Below, piece after piece: positions 48,741 through 59,558 of a stretch of DNA of 64,000 bases. The number at the start of each line of letters is the position of its first letter. Position 1 is the stretch's first letter. A program made the position numbers and the translations under genes. The notes beneath the pieces are model-generated. The model made no database searches. It worked only from the letters and a program-made list of their open reading frames with translations, and was not told where the DNA came from. Origin of the DNA: Pantoea sp. alder81 (GTDB taxonomy: Bacteria; Pseudomonadota; Gammaproteobacteria; Enterobacterales; Enterobacteriaceae); contig NZ_JAIUDA010000001.1 in the NCBI RefSeq assembly GCF_020179835.1, positions 434,001 through 498,000 on the forward strand. The letters are read 5' to 3'.

Positions 48741-49694
48741 ATGTTTACCAAAATTATCGGTACGGGCAGCTATTTGCCTGAGCAGGTTCGCTCCAATGCG
48801 GATCTGGAAAAAATGGTGGAGACTTCGGACGAGTGGATTGTCAGCCGTACCGGCATCCGTGAGCGTCGCATTGCTGCGCCGGATGAATCTGTTGCCACTA
48901 TGGGCTTCACCGCCGCTCAGCGCGCGCTGGAAATGGCAGGCGTTGCGGCCAGCGATGTTGGCCTGATTATCGTGGCGACCACCTCTTCCAGCCACGCCTT
49001 CCCAAGCTCAGCGTGCATGATCCAGCAGATGCTGGAAATTGACGACTGTGCGGCTTTCGATTTGGCTGCTGCTTGTGCGGGCTTCACCTATGCGTTAAGC
49101 GTGGCCGATCAGTACATTAAAAACGGTGTGGTGAAACACGCGCTGGTGATCGGTGCAGATGTCTTAGCTCGCACACTGGATCCTAACGATCGTGGCACCA
49201 TCATTCTGTTTGGCGATGGCGCGGGTGCGGTGGTTCTCGGCCAGAGCGAAGAGCCAGGTATCCTGTCTACTCACCTGCATGCCGATGGACGTTACAGCAA
49301 GCTGTTGACGCTGCCGTATCAGGATCGCGAGCATCAGGATCAACCTGCCTATCTCACCATGGCCGGTAACGAAGTGTTTAAGGTTGCAGTCACTGAACTG
49401 GCGCACATCGTTGATGAAACGCTGCAAGCCAATAATCTTGATCGTGAGATGCTCGACTGGCTGGTGCCGCATCAGGCTAACTTGCGCATTATCAGTGCCA
49501 CCGCCAAAAAGCTCGGCATGGGCATGGATAAAGTGGTGGTTACCCTTGACCGTCACGGCAACACGTCGGCGGCATCGGTTCCTAGCGCACTGGATGAAGC
49601 GGTGCGAGATGGCCGTATCAAGCCTGGCCAACTGATTTTGCTGGAAGCCTTTGGTGGTGGTTTCACCTGGGGTTCTGCGCTGGTTCGCTTTTGA
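48741..49694 (+). CDS. fabH: beta-ketoacyl-ACP synthase III
   Basis: 317 residues, as in E. coli. It condenses acetyl-CoA with malonyl-ACP to begin each fatty acid. The catalytic triad is Cys112 ([13 protein letters not shown]), His ([11 protein letters not shown]) and Asn ([11 protein letters not shown]). It begins directly after the plsX stop. Confidence 0.98.
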   Translation: MFTKIIGTGSYLPEQVRSNADLEKMVETSDEWIVSRTGIRERRIAAPDESVATMGFTAAQRALEMAGVAASDVGLIIVATTSSSHAFPSSACMIQQMLEIDDCAAFDLAAACAGFTYALSVADQYIKNGVVKHALVIGADVLARTLDPNDRGTIILFGDGAGAVVLGQSEEPGILSTHLHADGRYSKLLTLPYQDREHQDQPAYLTMAGNEVFKVAVTELAHIVDETLQANNLDREMLDWLVPHQANLRIISATAKKLGMGMDKVVVTLDRHGNTSAASVPSALDEAVRDGRIKPGQLILLEAFGGGFTWGSALVRF

Positions 49695-49710
49695 TTGACA
49701 GGAAAGACAG

Positions 49711-50643
49711 ATGACACAATTTGCTTTTGTTTTCCCAGGACAGGGCTCACAGACCGTCGGCATGCTGGCCGATCTGGCTGTGGAAAACCCGCAGGTTGAA
49801 GCCACTTTCCGTGAAGCTTCTGATGCATTGGGATACGACTTATGGCAGTTGGTGCAACAAGGTCCAGCTGAAGAACTGAATAAAACCTGGCAGACGCAAC
49901 CTGCGTTGCTGGCGGCTTCCGTCGCGATTTATCGCGTCTGGCAGAGCAAAAATGGCCCGCAGCCTACGCTGATGGCTGGCCATAGCCTCGGTGAATATTC
50001 TGCGCTGGTGTGTGCTGGCGTACTGAACTTCGCTGATGCGATCAAGTTAGTCGAGTTACGCGGCAAACTGATGCAGGAAGCGGTACCAGAAGGTACGGGC
50101 GCCATGCAGGCGATTATTGGACTTGATGATGAATCAATCCGTAAAGCCTGTGAAGAGAGCGCGCAAGGTCAGGTGGTTTCACCCGTCAACTTTAACTCGC
50201 CGGGCCAGGTGGTTATCGCGGGTAACAAAGAAGCGGTGGAGCGTGCTGGAGCAGCATGTAAAGCAGCGGGTGCCAAACGTGCACTGCCACTGCCTGTGAG
50301 CGTGCCTTCACACTGTGCTTTGATGAAACCGGCAGCAGATAAACTGGCTGTGGCACTGGAAAGCATCACTTTCAACGCACCTGCCGTGCCTGTTGTCAAT
50401 AATGTTGACGTCAAGTGTGAAACCGATGCTGCTGCGATCCGCAGTGCACTGGTTCGCCAGCTTTACAGCCCAGTGCGTTGGACCGAAGCCGTTGAATTTG
50501 TTGCCACCCAAGGCGTTGGCCAGCTGTTTGAGATCGGTCCTGGTAAAGTCCTGACCGGCCTGACCAAACGTATTGTGGATAGCCTGACCGCTGCAGCCGT
50601 GAACGATTCTGCTTCACTCTCTGCTGCGCTTACACAGGAATAA
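49711..50643 (+). CDS. fabD: malonyl-CoA:ACP transacylase
   Basis: 310 residues (E. coli 309). It moves malonyl from CoA to ACP. The active Ser is in AGHSLGEYSALV, the catalytic His in VPSHCALMKP, and the N-terminal FPGQGSQTVGM is typical. It is 16 bases after fabH. Confidence 0.98.
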   Translation: MTQFAFVFPGQGSQTVGMLADLAVENPQVEATFREASDALGYDLWQLVQQGPAEELNKTWQTQPALLAASVAIYRVWQSKNGPQPTLMAGHSLGEYSALVCAGVLNFADAIKLVELRGKLMQEAVPEGTGAMQAIIGLDDESIRKACEESAQGQVVSPVNFNSPGQVVIAGNKEAVERAGAACKAAGAKRALPLPVSVPSHCALMKPAADKLAVALESITFNAPAVPVVNNVDVKCETDAAAIRSALVRQLYSPVRWTEAVEFVATQGVGQLFEIGPGKVLTGLTKRIVDSLTAAAVNDSASLSAALTQE

Positions 50644-50653
50644 GAGGAAAAAC

Positions 50654-51388
50654 ATGAGCTTTGAAGGTAAAGTAGCGCTGGTTACTGGCGCAAGCCGCGG
50701 CATTGGCCGTGCAATCGCGGAAACGCTGGTTGCGCGCGGTGCGAAAGTGGTGGGAACTGCCACCAGCGAAAGCGGTGCGGAAGCAATCAGTGCTTACCTC
50801 GGCAATAACGGCAAAGGTCTGCTGTTGAACGTTACCGATGCCGCCTCTATTGAGAGCGTGCTCGAGAAAGTTCGCGCCGAATTTGGCGAAGTGGACATTT
50901 TAGTCAATAATGCAGGCATTACGCGTGACAATCTGTTGATGCGCATGAAGGACGATGAATGGGCGGATATCCTCGATACCAACCTGACATCTGTCTTCCG
51001 TCTTTCTAAGGCGGTATTGCGTGCCATGATGAAAAAACGCGTGGGCCGTATCATTACCATCGGTTCTGTTGTTGGAACCATGGGTAACGCGGGTCAGGCA
51101 AACTATGCGGCAGCAAAAGCAGGTTTGATTGGCTTTAGCAAATCACTGGCGCGAGAAATTGCGTCACGTGGCATTACCGTAAACGTCGTAGCTCCGGGCT
51201 TTATTGAGACGGACATGACGCGTGCACTGAACGAAGATCAGCGCTCGGGCATTTTGGCAGAAGTGCCGGCAGGTCGTTTAGGCGACCCGCAGGAGATTGC
51301 CAATGCTGTTGCATTCTTAGCCTCTGACGAAGCCTCTTACATCACGGGTGAGACGCTCCACGTCAATGGCGGCATGTACATGGTCTGA
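50654..51388 (+). CDS. fabG: 3-oxoacyl-ACP reductase
   Basis: 244 residues, as in E. coli. NADPH motif VTGASRGIGRAIAE, NNAGITRDN, catalytic Ser in ITIGSVVGTMGN and Tyr/Lys in ANYAAAKAG. It reduces the beta-keto group in every elongation cycle. A CTGCGGT/ACCGCAG hairpin at 51413-51430 follows, before the acpP promoter. Confidence 0.98.
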   Translation: MSFEGKVALVTGASRGIGRAIAETLVARGAKVVGTATSESGAEAISAYLGNNGKGLLLNVTDAASIESVLEKVRAEFGEVDILVNNAGITRDNLLMRMKDDEWADILDTNLTSVFRLSKAVLRAMMKKRVGRIITIGSVVGTMGNAGQANYAAAKAGLIGFSKSLAREIASRGITVNVVAPGFIETDMTRALNEDQRSGILAEVPAGRLGDPQEIANAVAFLASDEASYITGETLHVNGGMYMV

Positions 51389-51468
51389 TAATCACGAAAT
51401 CATTTGCATTATCTGCGGTAAACACCGCAGAATAGCGCAAAATCGTGGTTCGACCAGCCGGGATTTTG

Positions 51469-51496
51469 TTGCATCTTTTTCAACATTTTATACACT
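51469..51496 (+). promoter_or_regulatory. acpP promoter
   Basis: -35 TTGCAT (51469-51474), 16-bp spacer, -10 TACACT (51491-51496). The downstream leader (ACGAAAACCATCGCGAAAGC and GAGTTTTGATAGGAAAT) is, from memory, nearly identical to the E. coli acpP leader. Confidence 0.8.
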
Positions 51497-51541
51497 ACGA
51501 AAACCATCGCGAAAGCGAGTTTTGATAGGAAATTAAATAGT

Positions 51542-51778
51542 ATGAGCGATATCGAACAACGCGTTAAGAAAATCGTAGCTGAGCAGCTGGGTGTTAAAGA
51601 AGACGAAGTGATTAACACTGCTTCTTTCGTTGAAGACCTGGGTGCAGATTCTCTTGACACCGTTGAGCTGGTAATGGCTCTGGAAGAAGAGTTTGATACT
51701 GAAATTCCAGACGAAGAAGCTGAGAAAATCACTACCGTTCAGGCAGCGATCGATTACATCAATAGCCACCAAGGCTAA
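51542..51778 (+). CDS. acpP: acyl carrier protein
   Basis: 78 residues, the family length. The phosphopantetheine Ser is in [12 protein letters not shown]. It is strongly acidic with biased codon use typical of very high expression. It carries acyl chains for the Fab enzymes encoded on either side. Confidence 0.99.
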   Translation: MSDIEQRVKKIVAEQLGVKEDEVINTASFVEDLGADSLDTVELVMALEEEFDTEIPDEEAEKITTVQAAIDYINSHQG

Positions 51779-51787
51779 TGAATATCT

Positions 51788-51817
51788 TCAGGCGGTCACC
51801 TCGACCGCCTGAGTTTT
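51788..51817 (+). terminator. terminator between acpP and fabF
   Basis: TCAGGCGGTC, 5-base loop, GACCGCCTGA, then gTTTT. It probably attenuates read-through so that acpP mRNA is in excess over fabF. Confidence 0.85.
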
Positions 51818-51864
51818 ATGTTTGCCCCACATAGCGTTATTTTTTCCCTCCCTGGAGGACGTAC

Positions 51865-53106
51865 GTGTCTAAGCGTCGTGTAGTTGTGACTGGTCTTGGC
51901 ATGTTGTCTCCTGTCGGCAATACCGTAGAGTCTACCTGGAGTGCTCTCCTTGCCGGTCAGAGCGGCATCAGCCTGATCGACCATTTTGATACTAGTGCCT
52001 ACGCAACGCGCTTTGCGGGCTTAGTAAGAGATTTTAATTGCGATGAATTCATCTCGCGCAAAGATCAGCGCAAGATGGATGACTTCATCCAATACGGCAT
52101 TGTTGCCGGTATTCAGGCTATGGCGGACTCCGGTCTGGTCGTAACTGACGAAAATGCCGGTCGCATCGGCGCAGCTATCGGTTCCGGCATCGGCGGACTG
52201 GGTTTGATTGAAGATAACCACAGTTCACTGGTCAACGGCGGTCCGCGCAAAATCAGCCCGTTCTTCGTTCCTTCTACCATTGTTAACATGGTGGCAGGTC
52301 ACCTGACTATTATGTATGGCCTGAAAGGTCCGAGCATCTCGATTGCGACTGCTTGTACTTCTGGTGTGCATAATATTGGCCATGCAGCACGTATCATTGC
52401 GTATAACGATGCTGACGTGATGCTGGCAGGTGGTGCAGAGAAAGCCAGTACCCCACTGGGTGTCGGTGGTTTCGGTGCAGCACGTGCGCTCTCTACCAAT
52501 AACGATAACCCTCAGGCGGCAAGCCGTCCGTGGGATAAAGATCGTGATGGTTTTGTGTTGGGCGATGGTGCAGGCATTGTGGTGCTGGAAGAGTACGAGC
52601 ATGCCAAAAAGCGCGGTGCGAAAATTTATGCGGAAATCATTGGTTTCGGCATGAGCAGCGATGCTTACCACATGACGTCTCCACCGGAAGATGGTTCAGG
52701 TGCAGCCGCCGCGATGGTGAATGCACTGCGTGATGCGCAACTGAATGTTGAGCAGATTGGTTACGTTAACGCGCATGGCACTTCGACGCCAGCCGGTGAC
52801 AAAGCTGAAGCTCAGGCAGTTAAGTCGGTATTTGGTGCAGCGGCTCACAGTGTGATGGTCAGCTCTACCAAATCCATGACCGGGCATCTGCTGGGTGCAG
52901 CGGGCGCGGTAGAAGCGATCTATTCGATTCTGGCGCTGCGCGACCAGGCGGTTCCGCCAACCATTAACCTGGATAATCCAGATGAAGGTTGTGACCTCGA
53001 CTTCGTGCCTCACACGGCACGTCAGGTGAGCGGGCTGGAGTACACATTGTGTAACTCCTTCGGATTTGGCGGCACCAACGGCTCGCTGATCTTCCGCAAG
53101 GTATAA
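51865..53106 (+). CDS. fabF: beta-ketoacyl-ACP synthase II
   Basis: 413 residues (E. coli 413). It elongates palmitoleate to cis-vaccenate and takes part in temperature control of membrane lipids. Active-site Cys in [12 protein letters not shown], His in [11 protein letters not shown] and in [15 protein letters not shown]. The start is a GTG at 51865, preceded by GGAGG at 9 nt. Confidence 0.98.
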   Translation: MSKRRVVVTGLGMLSPVGNTVESTWSALLAGQSGISLIDHFDTSAYATRFAGLVRDFNCDEFISRKDQRKMDDFIQYGIVAGIQAMADSGLVVTDENAGRIGAAIGSGIGGLGLIEDNHSSLVNGGPRKISPFFVPSTIVNMVAGHLTIMYGLKGPSISIATACTSGVHNIGHAARIIAYNDADVMLAGGAEKASTPLGVGGFGAARALSTNNDNPQAASRPWDKDRDGFVLGDGAGIVVLEEYEHAKKRGAKIYAEIIGFGMSSDAYHMTSPPEDGSGAAAAMVNALRDAQLNVEQIGYVNAHGTSTPAGDKAEAQAVKSVFGAAAHSVMVSSTKSMTGHLLGAAGAVEAIYSILALRDQAVPPTINLDNPDEGCDLDFVPHTARQVSGLEYTLCNSFGFGGTNGSLIFRKV

Positions 53107-53126
53107 GTCTTACCCAGCCAAACAGA

Positions 53127-53149
53127 GGCCCGCAATGCGGGCCTTTTTT
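53127..53149 (+). terminator. terminator of fabF
   Basis: GGCCCGC aat GCGGGCC followed by TTTTTT. Confidence 0.9.
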
Positions 53150-53228
53150 ATATTTTGTCACGCAGTGGCATAGATTCTCACCGCTGTCAGTGGTATTCAG
53201 ACTGGCAGGGTAGCCAGAGGTGATCGGA

Positions 53229-54041
53229 ATGTGGATAAACGGCGTCGAGCAGATCGAACTTTCTGCACGCGATCGCGCGGTGCAGTTTGGTGATGGCTGT
53301 TTTACCACTGCTGCGGTGGTGGCTGGCAAGATACAACTGTTAAATGCCCATTTGCAGCGGTTGCAGGAAAGCTGTGAACGTTTATACATCCCCTTACCGG
53401 ATATGGCGCAGTTGGCTGCGGAGATGCAGCATGCCGCCAACGGTCAAGCCGAGGCGGTTTTAAAAGTGATTCTGACGCCTGGCGCCGGTGGCCGGGGATA
53501 TAGCCGAGCCGGTTGCACAACGCCGACGCGCATCCTTTCCCTTTCCCCGTGGCCGCAACATTACAAAACCTTGCAGCAGCAGGGCGCTACGCTTGTGACC
53601 AGCCCCGTGAGACTGGCACGCAATCCTCTGCTCGCCGGCCTCAAACATCTCAACCGCCTTGAGCAGGTGCTGATTCGTCAGCATCTCGACCACACCGGTG
53701 CTGACGAAGCGCTGGTGCTTGACACTGCAGGGGCGGTGGTGGAATGCTGTGCGGCTAATTTATTCTGGCGCAAAGGCGATCAGGTATTCACGCCGCGTCT
53801 TGAGCAAGCGGGTGTCGATGGCATTATGCGCCGTTATCTGATGGCGCAGATGGCGTCGGAAGGCCAGGCTTGTCAGTTAATTGAAGGAAGCAGGGAGGAT
53901 GTGCTTAGCGCCGACGAAGTGGTGATCTGCAACGCCCTGATGCCAGTTTTACCTGTGCGGAAAATTGACGATGTTTCGTTCACCGCACGCACGCTGTACC
54001 AGCAGCTGTATGCCAGTTGCCAAAAGATGGAAGCATCATGA
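53229..54041 (+). CDS. pabC: aminodeoxychorismate lyase
   Basis: 270 residues (E. coli 269). A PLP fold-type IV enzyme that makes p-aminobenzoate for folate. The Lys forming the PLP aldimine is in [14 protein letters not shown], and [23 protein letters not shown] is the substrate and cofactor region. The ATG at 53229 has AGAGG 8 nt upstream and gives the family N-terminus; a GTG at 53220 is less likely. It overlaps mltG by 4 bases (ATGA). Confidence 0.95.
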   Translation: MWINGVEQIELSARDRAVQFGDGCFTTAAVVAGKIQLLNAHLQRLQESCERLYIPLPDMAQLAAEMQHAANGQAEAVLKVILTPGAGGRGYSRAGCTTPTRILSLSPWPQHYKTLQQQGATLVTSPVRLARNPLLAGLKHLNRLEQVLIRQHLDHTGADEALVLDTAGAVVECCAANLFWRKGDQVFTPRLEQAGVDGIMRRYLMAQMASEGQACQLIEGSREDVLSADEVVICNALMPVLPVRKIDDVSFTARTLYQQLYASCQKMEAS

Positions 54042-55057
54042 CCCGAATGAAAAAAATACTCGCCAGCGCTGTGGCGATTGCCGGCCTCGCGGCTGCATTT
54101 AGTTATTGGCAGATTGAACGTTTCGCCGATACACCGTTGACCATTAATGAGGAAACGATCTACACATTGCCCGCCGGCAGCGGTCGGGTCGTGCTGGAAG
54201 CCCAGCTGGAAAGCCAGCACATCATTCCTGAAAGTATCTGGTTTGGACCGCTATTGAAACTTGAGCCCGAGCTGGCAAAGTTCAAAGCCGGAACCTACCG
54301 ACTGGAAAGTAATATGACGGTAAGGCAGCTGCTGCAGCTGCTGGCCAGCGGTAAAGAAGCACAGTTCCCGGTGCGTTTTGTCGAGGGTTCACGCCTGAAG
54401 GAGTGGTTGGCCGAACTGCGTAAGGCACCTTACCTCAAACACACGCTGACTGACGATCAGTTTGCGACGGTAGCGACTGCACTGAAGATGGATGCGGACC
54501 AGCTGGAGGGCGCATTCTACCCCGACACCTATCTGTACACCGCCAACACCAGTGATGTTTCGCTGCTGGAACGCGCGCATACGCGCATGAATAAACTGGT
54601 GGATGAGATCTGGCAGGGGCGAATGGATAATCTGCCTTATAAAAAAGAGCAGGATCTGGTCACCATGGCGTCGATTATCGAAAAAGAGACCGGCGTGACG
54701 GAAGAGCGCGCGCGTGTTGCTTCGGTATTTATTAATCGCTTGCGCACCGGCATGAAGCTGCAAACCGACCCTACGGTGATTTACGGTATGGGCGATAACT
54801 ATACTGGCACCATTACGCGTAAAGACCTCGAAACGCCGACCGATTACAATACCTATACCATTACGGGTTTGCCGCCTGGCCCTATTGCGATGCCAGGTCG
54901 CGCCTCGCTGGAAGCGGCAGCGCACCCGGAAAAAACCAACTATCTCTACTTTGTCGCGGATGGCAAAGGTGGACACACCTTTACCACCAATCTCGCCAGC
55001 CATAATAAAGCGGTGCAGGTCTATCGGCTGGCTATGAAGGAAAAAAATGAAAAGTAA
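54038..55057 (+). CDS. mltG: endolytic murein transglycosylase MltG
   Basis: 339 residues (E. coli 340). An inner-membrane-anchored enzyme that cuts nascent glycan strands and sets their length. One N-terminal membrane helix ([19 protein letters not shown]), a LysM-like region, and the YceG catalytic domain with Glu in [11 protein letters not shown] and [18 protein letters not shown]. The ATGA overlap with pabC supports the start; the last 11 bases overlap tmk. Confidence 0.97.
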   Translation: MTRMKKILASAVAIAGLAAAFSYWQIERFADTPLTINEETIYTLPAGSGRVVLEAQLESQHIIPESIWFGPLLKLEPELAKFKAGTYRLESNMTVRQLLQLLASGKEAQFPVRFVEGSRLKEWLAELRKAPYLKHTLTDDQFATVATALKMDADQLEGAFYPDTYLYTANTSDVSLLERAHTRMNKLVDEIWQGRMDNLPYKKEQDLVTMASIIEKETGVTEERARVASVFINRLRTGMKLQTDPTVIYGMGDNYTGTITRKDLETPTDYNTYTITGLPPGPIAMPGRASLEAAAHPEKTNYLYFVADGKGGHTFTTNLASHNKAVQVYRLAMKEKNEK

Positions 55058-55682
55058 GTTTATCGTCATTGAAGGCCTTGAAGGCGCGGGCAAAACCACT
55101 GCGCGTGATGCCATCGTGGCGGTGCTGCATGAGCAGGGTATCGAAGATGTGGTGTTTACCCGTGAGCCCGGCGGCACGCCGCTCGCAGAACAGTTGCGCG
55201 TGCTGGTGAAGCAGGGGATTGATGGCGAACAGGTCACTGACAAAGCCGAGCTGCTGATGCTGTATGCTGCCCGTGTGCAACTGGTTGAGAACGTGATTAA
55301 GCCCGCGTTAGCGCGCGGCGCGTGGGTGATTGGCGATCGTCACGATCTCTCATCCCAGGCTTATCAGGGTGGTGGTCGTGGTCTGGATGCGCAGTTGATG
55401 ACCACGCTGCGCGATGCAGTACTGGGCGACTTCCGTCCTGACCTGACCCTTTATCTGGATGTCACGCCTGAAATCGGTCTGCAACGCGCGCGTGCTCGCG
55501 GGGAACTCGACCGCATTGAGCAGGAGTCACTGCGTTTCTTTGAACGCACACGCGAGCGTTATCTGGCGCTGGCGGCCTCCGATGACACCATTTTAACCAT
55601 TGATGCCACTCAAAACATTGAAGAAGTGACATTGTCACTTAAGTCAGCATTGCAGAAATGGCTGGCAGGTCAGGCGGCATGA
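55047..55682 (+). CDS. tmk: thymidylate kinase
   Basis: 211 residues (E. coli 213). It phosphorylates dTMP to dTDP. P-loop [26 protein letters not shown] and the lid region [13 protein letters not shown] are clear. It overlaps mltG and holB, so the three are translationally coupled. Confidence 0.98.
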   Translation: MKSKFIVIEGLEGAGKTTARDAIVAVLHEQGIEDVVFTREPGGTPLAEQLRVLVKQGIDGEQVTDKAELLMLYAARVQLVENVIKPALARGAWVIGDRHDLSSQAYQGGGRGLDAQLMTTLRDAVLGDFRPDLTLYLDVTPEIGLQRARARGELDRIEQESLRFFERTRERYLALAASDDTILTIDATQNIEEVTLSLKSALQKWLAGQAA

Positions 55683-56668
55683 ACTGGTATCCGTGGCTGA
55701 ATCAGCCCTATCGGCAGATCATCACCCGTCATCAAAGCGGACAGGCTCATCATGCTTTGCTGATACAGGCCATCAATGGCATGGGTGACGATGCATTGGT
55801 GTGGGGTGTGAGCCGCTGGTTAATGTGCCAACATCCGGAAGGATTAAAAAGCTGCGGGCATTGCCACGGCTGTCATCTGATGCAGGCGCAGACTCATCCT
55901 GACTGGTATCGTCTGGAGGCAGAAAAGGGCAAGTCTTCGCTGGGTATTGATGCAGTACGTGACGTGACCGAGAAGCTCTACCATTTTGCTCAGCAGGGCG
56001 GAGCGAAGATTGTCTGGTTGCCGGATGCGGCGCAGCTCACTGAAGCCGCCGCCAATGCGTTGCTGAAAACGCTGGAAGAACCTCCGGCCAACTGCTGGTT
56101 TTTCCTTAGCGTTCGTGAACCGTCACGTTTGCTGGCAACCTTGCGCAGCCGTTGCATGACGTGGCATCTTTCCCCACCGGAAGAGCTGCCAAGTTTGCAG
56201 TGGCTGCAGAAACAGTCGCCGCAATCCGAGGCGGTTCTGCGTGCTGCTCTTCGCTTGAGCAACGGCGCGCCTGCTGCAGCCTTGGCGCTGCTGCAACCAG
56301 AGCGCTGGCAGGCACGTGAGAAGCTGTGTGAAACTTTGCCTGGCGTGTTAAACAGCGATGTCCTGCAACTGCTGCCCGCGCTGAACAGCGACGATGTGGC
56401 AGAGCGCTTAAGCTGGCTGATTTCACTGCTGGTGGATGCAATGAAAGTGCAGCAGGGCGCCAGCAACTGGCTGAGCAACGGCGATCATCCTGAGGTCGTT
56501 TCACAGCTGGCTCAGCAGCTTAACAGTAACGCGCTCAACGCCAGCGTCCAGCAGTGGATGCAGTGTCGTGAGCAACTGCTGCATGTCGCCGCACTGAACC
56601 GTGAACTTATCCTGACCGATCGCCTGTTAGCCTGGGGACGCTTAATGTCGCCCACGGCGGTCGGCTAA
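55679..56668 (+). CDS. holB: DNA polymerase III subunit delta prime
   Basis: 329 residues (E. coli 334). The clamp-loader subunit; an AAA+ fold without an active P-loop. The zinc site is [10 protein letters not shown] plus an upstream Cys in LMCQHP. SRC-type sensor block TLRSRC and [18 protein letters not shown] are conserved. The start is the ATG of the ATGA overlap with tmk. Confidence 0.97.
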   Translation: MNWYPWLNQPYRQIITRHQSGQAHHALLIQAINGMGDDALVWGVSRWLMCQHPEGLKSCGHCHGCHLMQAQTHPDWYRLEAEKGKSSLGIDAVRDVTEKLYHFAQQGGAKIVWLPDAAQLTEAAANALLKTLEEPPANCWFFLSVREPSRLLATLRSRCMTWHLSPPEELPSLQWLQKQSPQSEAVLRAALRLSNGAPAAALALLQPERWQAREKLCETLPGVLNSDVLQLLPALNSDDVAERLSWLISLLVDAMKVQQGASNWLSNGDHPEVVSQLAQQLNSNALNASVQQWMQCREQLLHVAALNRELILTDRLLAWGRLMSPTAVG

Positions 56669-56685
56669 GCGTAAAAGAGAGAAGT

Positions 56686-57477
56686 ATGTTTATTGTTGAT
56701 TCGCACTGCCACCTTGATGGCCTGGATTATGAGAAGCAGCACCGCGATCTGGACGATGTGATCGCCAAAGCCGCAGCGCGTAACGTGAAATTTATGCTGG
56801 CGATTGCCACTACGTTGCCCGATTACTATAAAATCAAACAGCTGGTTGGAGACAGGGAAAACATCGCCCTGGCGTGCGGCGTGCATCCGTTGAATCAGGA
56901 AGCGCCATACGATGTTGAAGAGTTCCGTCGCCTGGCAGCAGAAGAGCAGGTGATTGCGCTGGGTGAAACCGGGTTGGATTACTTCTATCAGCAGGAAACT
57001 AAAGCGCAGCAGCAAGCCTCGTTCCGTGAACACATCCGCACCGGCATCGCGCTGAATAAGCCGATCATCGTGCACACCCGTGATGCGCGTGAAGATACGC
57101 TGGCGATTCTGCGTGAAGAGCAGGTGGAAAAGTGCGGCGGCGTGTTGCACTGCTTTACTGAAGATAAAGAGACTGCAGCGCAGTTGCTGGATATGGGCTT
57201 TTATATCTCTTTCTCCGGCATTTTGACCTTCCGCAATGCCGAGCAGATTCGTGATGCCGCGCGTTATGTGCCGCTGGATCGCATGCTGGTAGAGACCGAC
57301 TCACCGTATCTGGCTCCGGTCCCGCATCGTGGCAAAGAAAACCAGCCTGCCTTTACGCGCGATGTCGCGGATTATATGGCGGTACTGAAAGGTGTGGATA
57401 TCGAAACACTGGCCGCGGCCACCACCGAAAACTTCTCGCGTCTTTTCCATGTCCCGATGAGCCGTCTCGGCGGCTAA
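56686..57477 (+). CDS. ycfH: TatD family metal-dependent hydrolase YcfH
   Basis: 263 residues (E. coli YcfH 265). A TIM-barrel nuclease-type hydrolase. Metal ligands are seen in DSHCHLDGL, ALGETGLDYF, IVHTRDAREDT, LHCFTED and ETDSPYLAPVPHRG. In vivo substrate uncertain; relatives act on DNA ends or D-Tyr-tRNA. It follows holB by 17 bases. Confidence 0.95.
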   Translation: MFIVDSHCHLDGLDYEKQHRDLDDVIAKAAARNVKFMLAIATTLPDYYKIKQLVGDRENIALACGVHPLNQEAPYDVEEFRRLAAEEQVIALGETGLDYFYQQETKAQQQASFREHIRTGIALNKPIIVHTRDAREDTLAILREEQVEKCGGVLHCFTEDKETAAQLLDMGFYISFSGILTFRNAEQIRDAARYVPLDRMLVETDSPYLAPVPHRGKENQPAFTRDVADYMAVLKGVDIETLAAATTENFSRLFHVPMSRLGG

Positions 57478-57483
57478 TCCGCT

Positions 57484-57506
57484 TTATTTTAAACTCTGTA
57501 ATAATT
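57484..57506 (+). promoter_or_regulatory. Mlc operator, upstream copy, of ptsG
   Basis: TTATTTTAAACTCTGTAATA begins the site; it is a palindromic TTATTTTA...TAATAATT pattern typical of Mlc operators. It lies 277 bases upstream of the start codon. Confidence 0.75.
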
Positions 57507-57615
57507 CCATAATCATTGACCTGTGTGGCGTTTAACGCCGCACGGGCAGTGATTTGTTGCTGTTTATCCAGGCAAGTCAGTCAAAAATAACAGAAAGCAA
57601 GCACTTGTCATGAAC

Positions 57616-57674
57616 GAAACGTGATAGCCGTCAAAGTAACAAATATCGATTTATTTTACCCTTCGTAATAAATC
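57616..57674 (+). promoter_or_regulatory. ptsG promoter region with CRP site and second Mlc operator
   Basis: AACGTGATAGCCGTCAAAG (from 57618) is a CRP-type site (GTGA-N6-TCAA). TTATTTTACCCTTCGTAATA (from 57651) is an Mlc-type operator overlapping the expected promoter. This reproduces the E. coli ptsG arrangement of CRP activation and Mlc repression relieved by glucose uptake. Confidence 0.8.
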
Positions 57675-57740
57675 AAAAGACGCTCAGCGTCACCCCGGTG
57701 AAGGATCCTCCCCCTTTGCCAGCGCACTGCGCAAATATGC

Positions 57741-57756
57741 ACTCATACTCAGGAGT
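57741..57756 (+). promoter_or_regulatory. SgrS pairing site over the ptsG ribosome site
   Basis: ACTCATACTCAGGAGT includes the CATACTCAGGAG core that pairs with the sRNA SgrS in E. coli under sugar-phosphate stress. It contains the AGGAG before the ATG at 57761. Confidence 0.75.
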
Positions 57757-57760
57757 TTCT

Positions 57761-59197
57761 ATGTTCAAGAACGCATTTGCGAACCTGCAAAAAGTAGGTA
57801 AATCGCTGATGTTGCCGGTATCGGTTTTGCCGATTGCCGGTATTTTGTTAGGTGTTGGTTCGGCTAACTTCAGCTGGTTGCCGGCTGTGGTTTCTCATGT
57901 GATGGCGGAGGCGGGTGGTTCCGTATTTGCCAATATGCCGCTGATCTTTGCGATTGGCGTGGCGCTCGGTTTTACCAATAACGACGGTGTATCGGCACTG
58001 GCTTCTGTGGTTGCTTACGGCATCATGGTGAAGACCATGGCGGTGGTGGCTCCGCTGGTATTGCATTTACCGCCAGCAGAAATTGAGGCGAAACACCTTG
58101 CTGATACCGGGGTGCTCGGCGGCATCATAGCTGGCTCGATCGCCGCGTACATGTTCAACCGTTTTTACCGCATCAAGTTGCCTGAGTATCTCGGCTTCTT
58201 TGCGGGTAAGCGCTTTGTGCCGATCATCTCCGGCCTGACTGCGATTTTCACTGGTATCGTGTTGTCCTTTATCTGGCCACCGATCGGTTCGGCCATTCAG
58301 GATTTCTCTCAGTGGGCAGCCTATCAGAACCCGGTCGTGGCATTCGGTATCTACGGTGTGGTTGAGCGTGCGCTGGTGCCGTTTGGTCTGCATCATATCT
58401 GGAACGTGCCTTTCCAGATGCAGATTGGTGAGTTCACCAACGCCGCAGGTCAGGTGTTCCATGGTGATATTCCGCGCTATATGGCGGGCGATCCAACCGC
58501 AGGTAAACTTTCTGGCGGCTTCCTGTTCAAAATGTACGGTCTGCCTGCTGCTGCGATTGCTATCTGGCACTCGGCTAAACCGGAAAACCGCGCCAAAGTG
58601 GGCGGTATCATGATTTCCGCCGCGCTGACCTCGTTCCTGACCGGTATCACTGAACCGATCGAGTTTTCGTTCATGTTCGTTGCACCGATTCTCTACGTGA
58701 TCCATGCAATTCTGGCGGGTCTGGCCTTCCCAATCTGTATTCTGCTGGGCATGCGTGATGGCACCAGCTTCTCACACGGTTTGATCGACTTTGTGGTATT
58801 GAGTGGTAACAGCAGCAAGATTTGGTTGTTCCCGATTGTCGGTATTATTTACGGCTTAATTTATTACACCGTTTTCCGTGTGCTGATTGTGAAATTGAAT
58901 CTGAAAACACCTGGACGTGAGGACACCGCAATGGAGCAGAGCAGCGCCACCACGGGTAGCGAGATGGCAGGTAAGCTGGTTACCGCATTTGGTGGTAAAG
59001 AGAACATCACTAATCTTGATGCCTGTATTACGCGTTTGCGTGTGAGCGTCGCGGATGTGGCGAAAGTGAATCAAGCTGAACTGAAAAACCTCGGCGCACG
59101 TGGCGTGGTGGTGGCCGGTTCCGGTGTTCAGGCGATTTTCGGCACCAAGTCCGATAACCTGAAAACTGAGATGGATGATTATATTCGTAATATGTAA
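57761..59197 (+). CDS. ptsG: PTS glucose transporter subunit IICB
   Basis: 478 residues (E. coli 477). It imports and phosphorylates glucose. The membrane EIIC domain (residues 1 to about 385, with [15 protein letters not shown]) joins by the linker LKTPGREDT to the EIIB domain with phospho-Cys422 in [13 protein letters not shown]. The start at 57761 follows AGGAG; 21 upstream in-frame codons are leader. Transcription is by CRP and Mlc, translation by SgrS. Confidence 0.98.
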   Translation: MFKNAFANLQKVGKSLMLPVSVLPIAGILLGVGSANFSWLPAVVSHVMAEAGGSVFANMPLIFAIGVALGFTNNDGVSALASVVAYGIMVKTMAVVAPLVLHLPPAEIEAKHLADTGVLGGIIAGSIAAYMFNRFYRIKLPEYLGFFAGKRFVPIISGLTAIFTGIVLSFIWPPIGSAIQDFSQWAAYQNPVVAFGIYGVVERALVPFGLHHIWNVPFQMQIGEFTNAAGQVFHGDIPRYMAGDPTAGKLSGGFLFKMYGLPAAAIAIWHSAKPENRAKVGGIMISAALTSFLTGITEPIEFSFMFVAPILYVIHAILAGLAFPICILLGMRDGTSFSHGLIDFVVLSGNSSKIWLFPIVGIIYGLIYYTVFRVLIVKLNLKTPGREDTAMEQSSATTGSEMAGKLVTAFGGKENITNLDACITRLRVSVADVAKVNQAELKNLGARGVVVAGSGVQAIFGTKSDNLKTEMDDYIRNM

Positions 59198-59558
59198 AGG
59201 ATTGGGATTGAGCTTGGTCTGAGGCTAAGGTCAAGGTCAAGGTCAAGGCAGAGGCCGAGCCTGTGCGATGAAGCGGCGGCAGATCGTAAAGACGCCATAA
59301 ACCATCCCTGGGGCTCGGCCCGCGACATCCCTGTCGCGGGACGCTTTACTCCTCTGCCGCCGCTTCCTCGCACCTCACCTTAGGTGCGGTATTGAAAAAA
59401 CCCCGTTCTTCATTGGACTGTACTGACTTATCGCCAGATATTAGGGCATCGGTGTTGGCGGCATTGGGTGGTCATTCTACTTTTCAGTGCCTTAGGTCCA
59501 TGAATCAGTAAGATTTGCACGTCTGCCACCGCTTTCTCCCACTTCAACGTGAATGCGA
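59198..59558. other. intergenic region with hexamer repeats and a large palindrome
   Basis: 361 bases between convergent ptsG and the rhiN-like gene. AAGGTC is repeated three times at 59227-59244. The palindromic element occupies 59263-59373, then a small CGCACCT/AGGTGCG hairpin follows near 59368-59388 with an A-run. From about 59400 to 59558 I see no gene or named element. Confidence 0.7.
59263..59373. repeat. 111-bp palindromic intergenic element
   Basis: The left arm (59263-59294) begins GTGCGATGAAGCGGCGGCAG. The right arm (59342-59373) is its near-perfect inverse: 20 of the first 21 bases pair. The centre carries a second perfect 9-bp stem, CCCGCGACA (59319-59327) / TGTCGCGGG (59332-59340). 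The nested design recalls MITE or BIME-type elements found in intergenic regions. Confidence 0.85.

Noticed and set aside
53155..53220. pabC start at GTG 53220
   Set aside because: The ATG at 53229 has better spacing to AGAGG and gives the family N-terminus.
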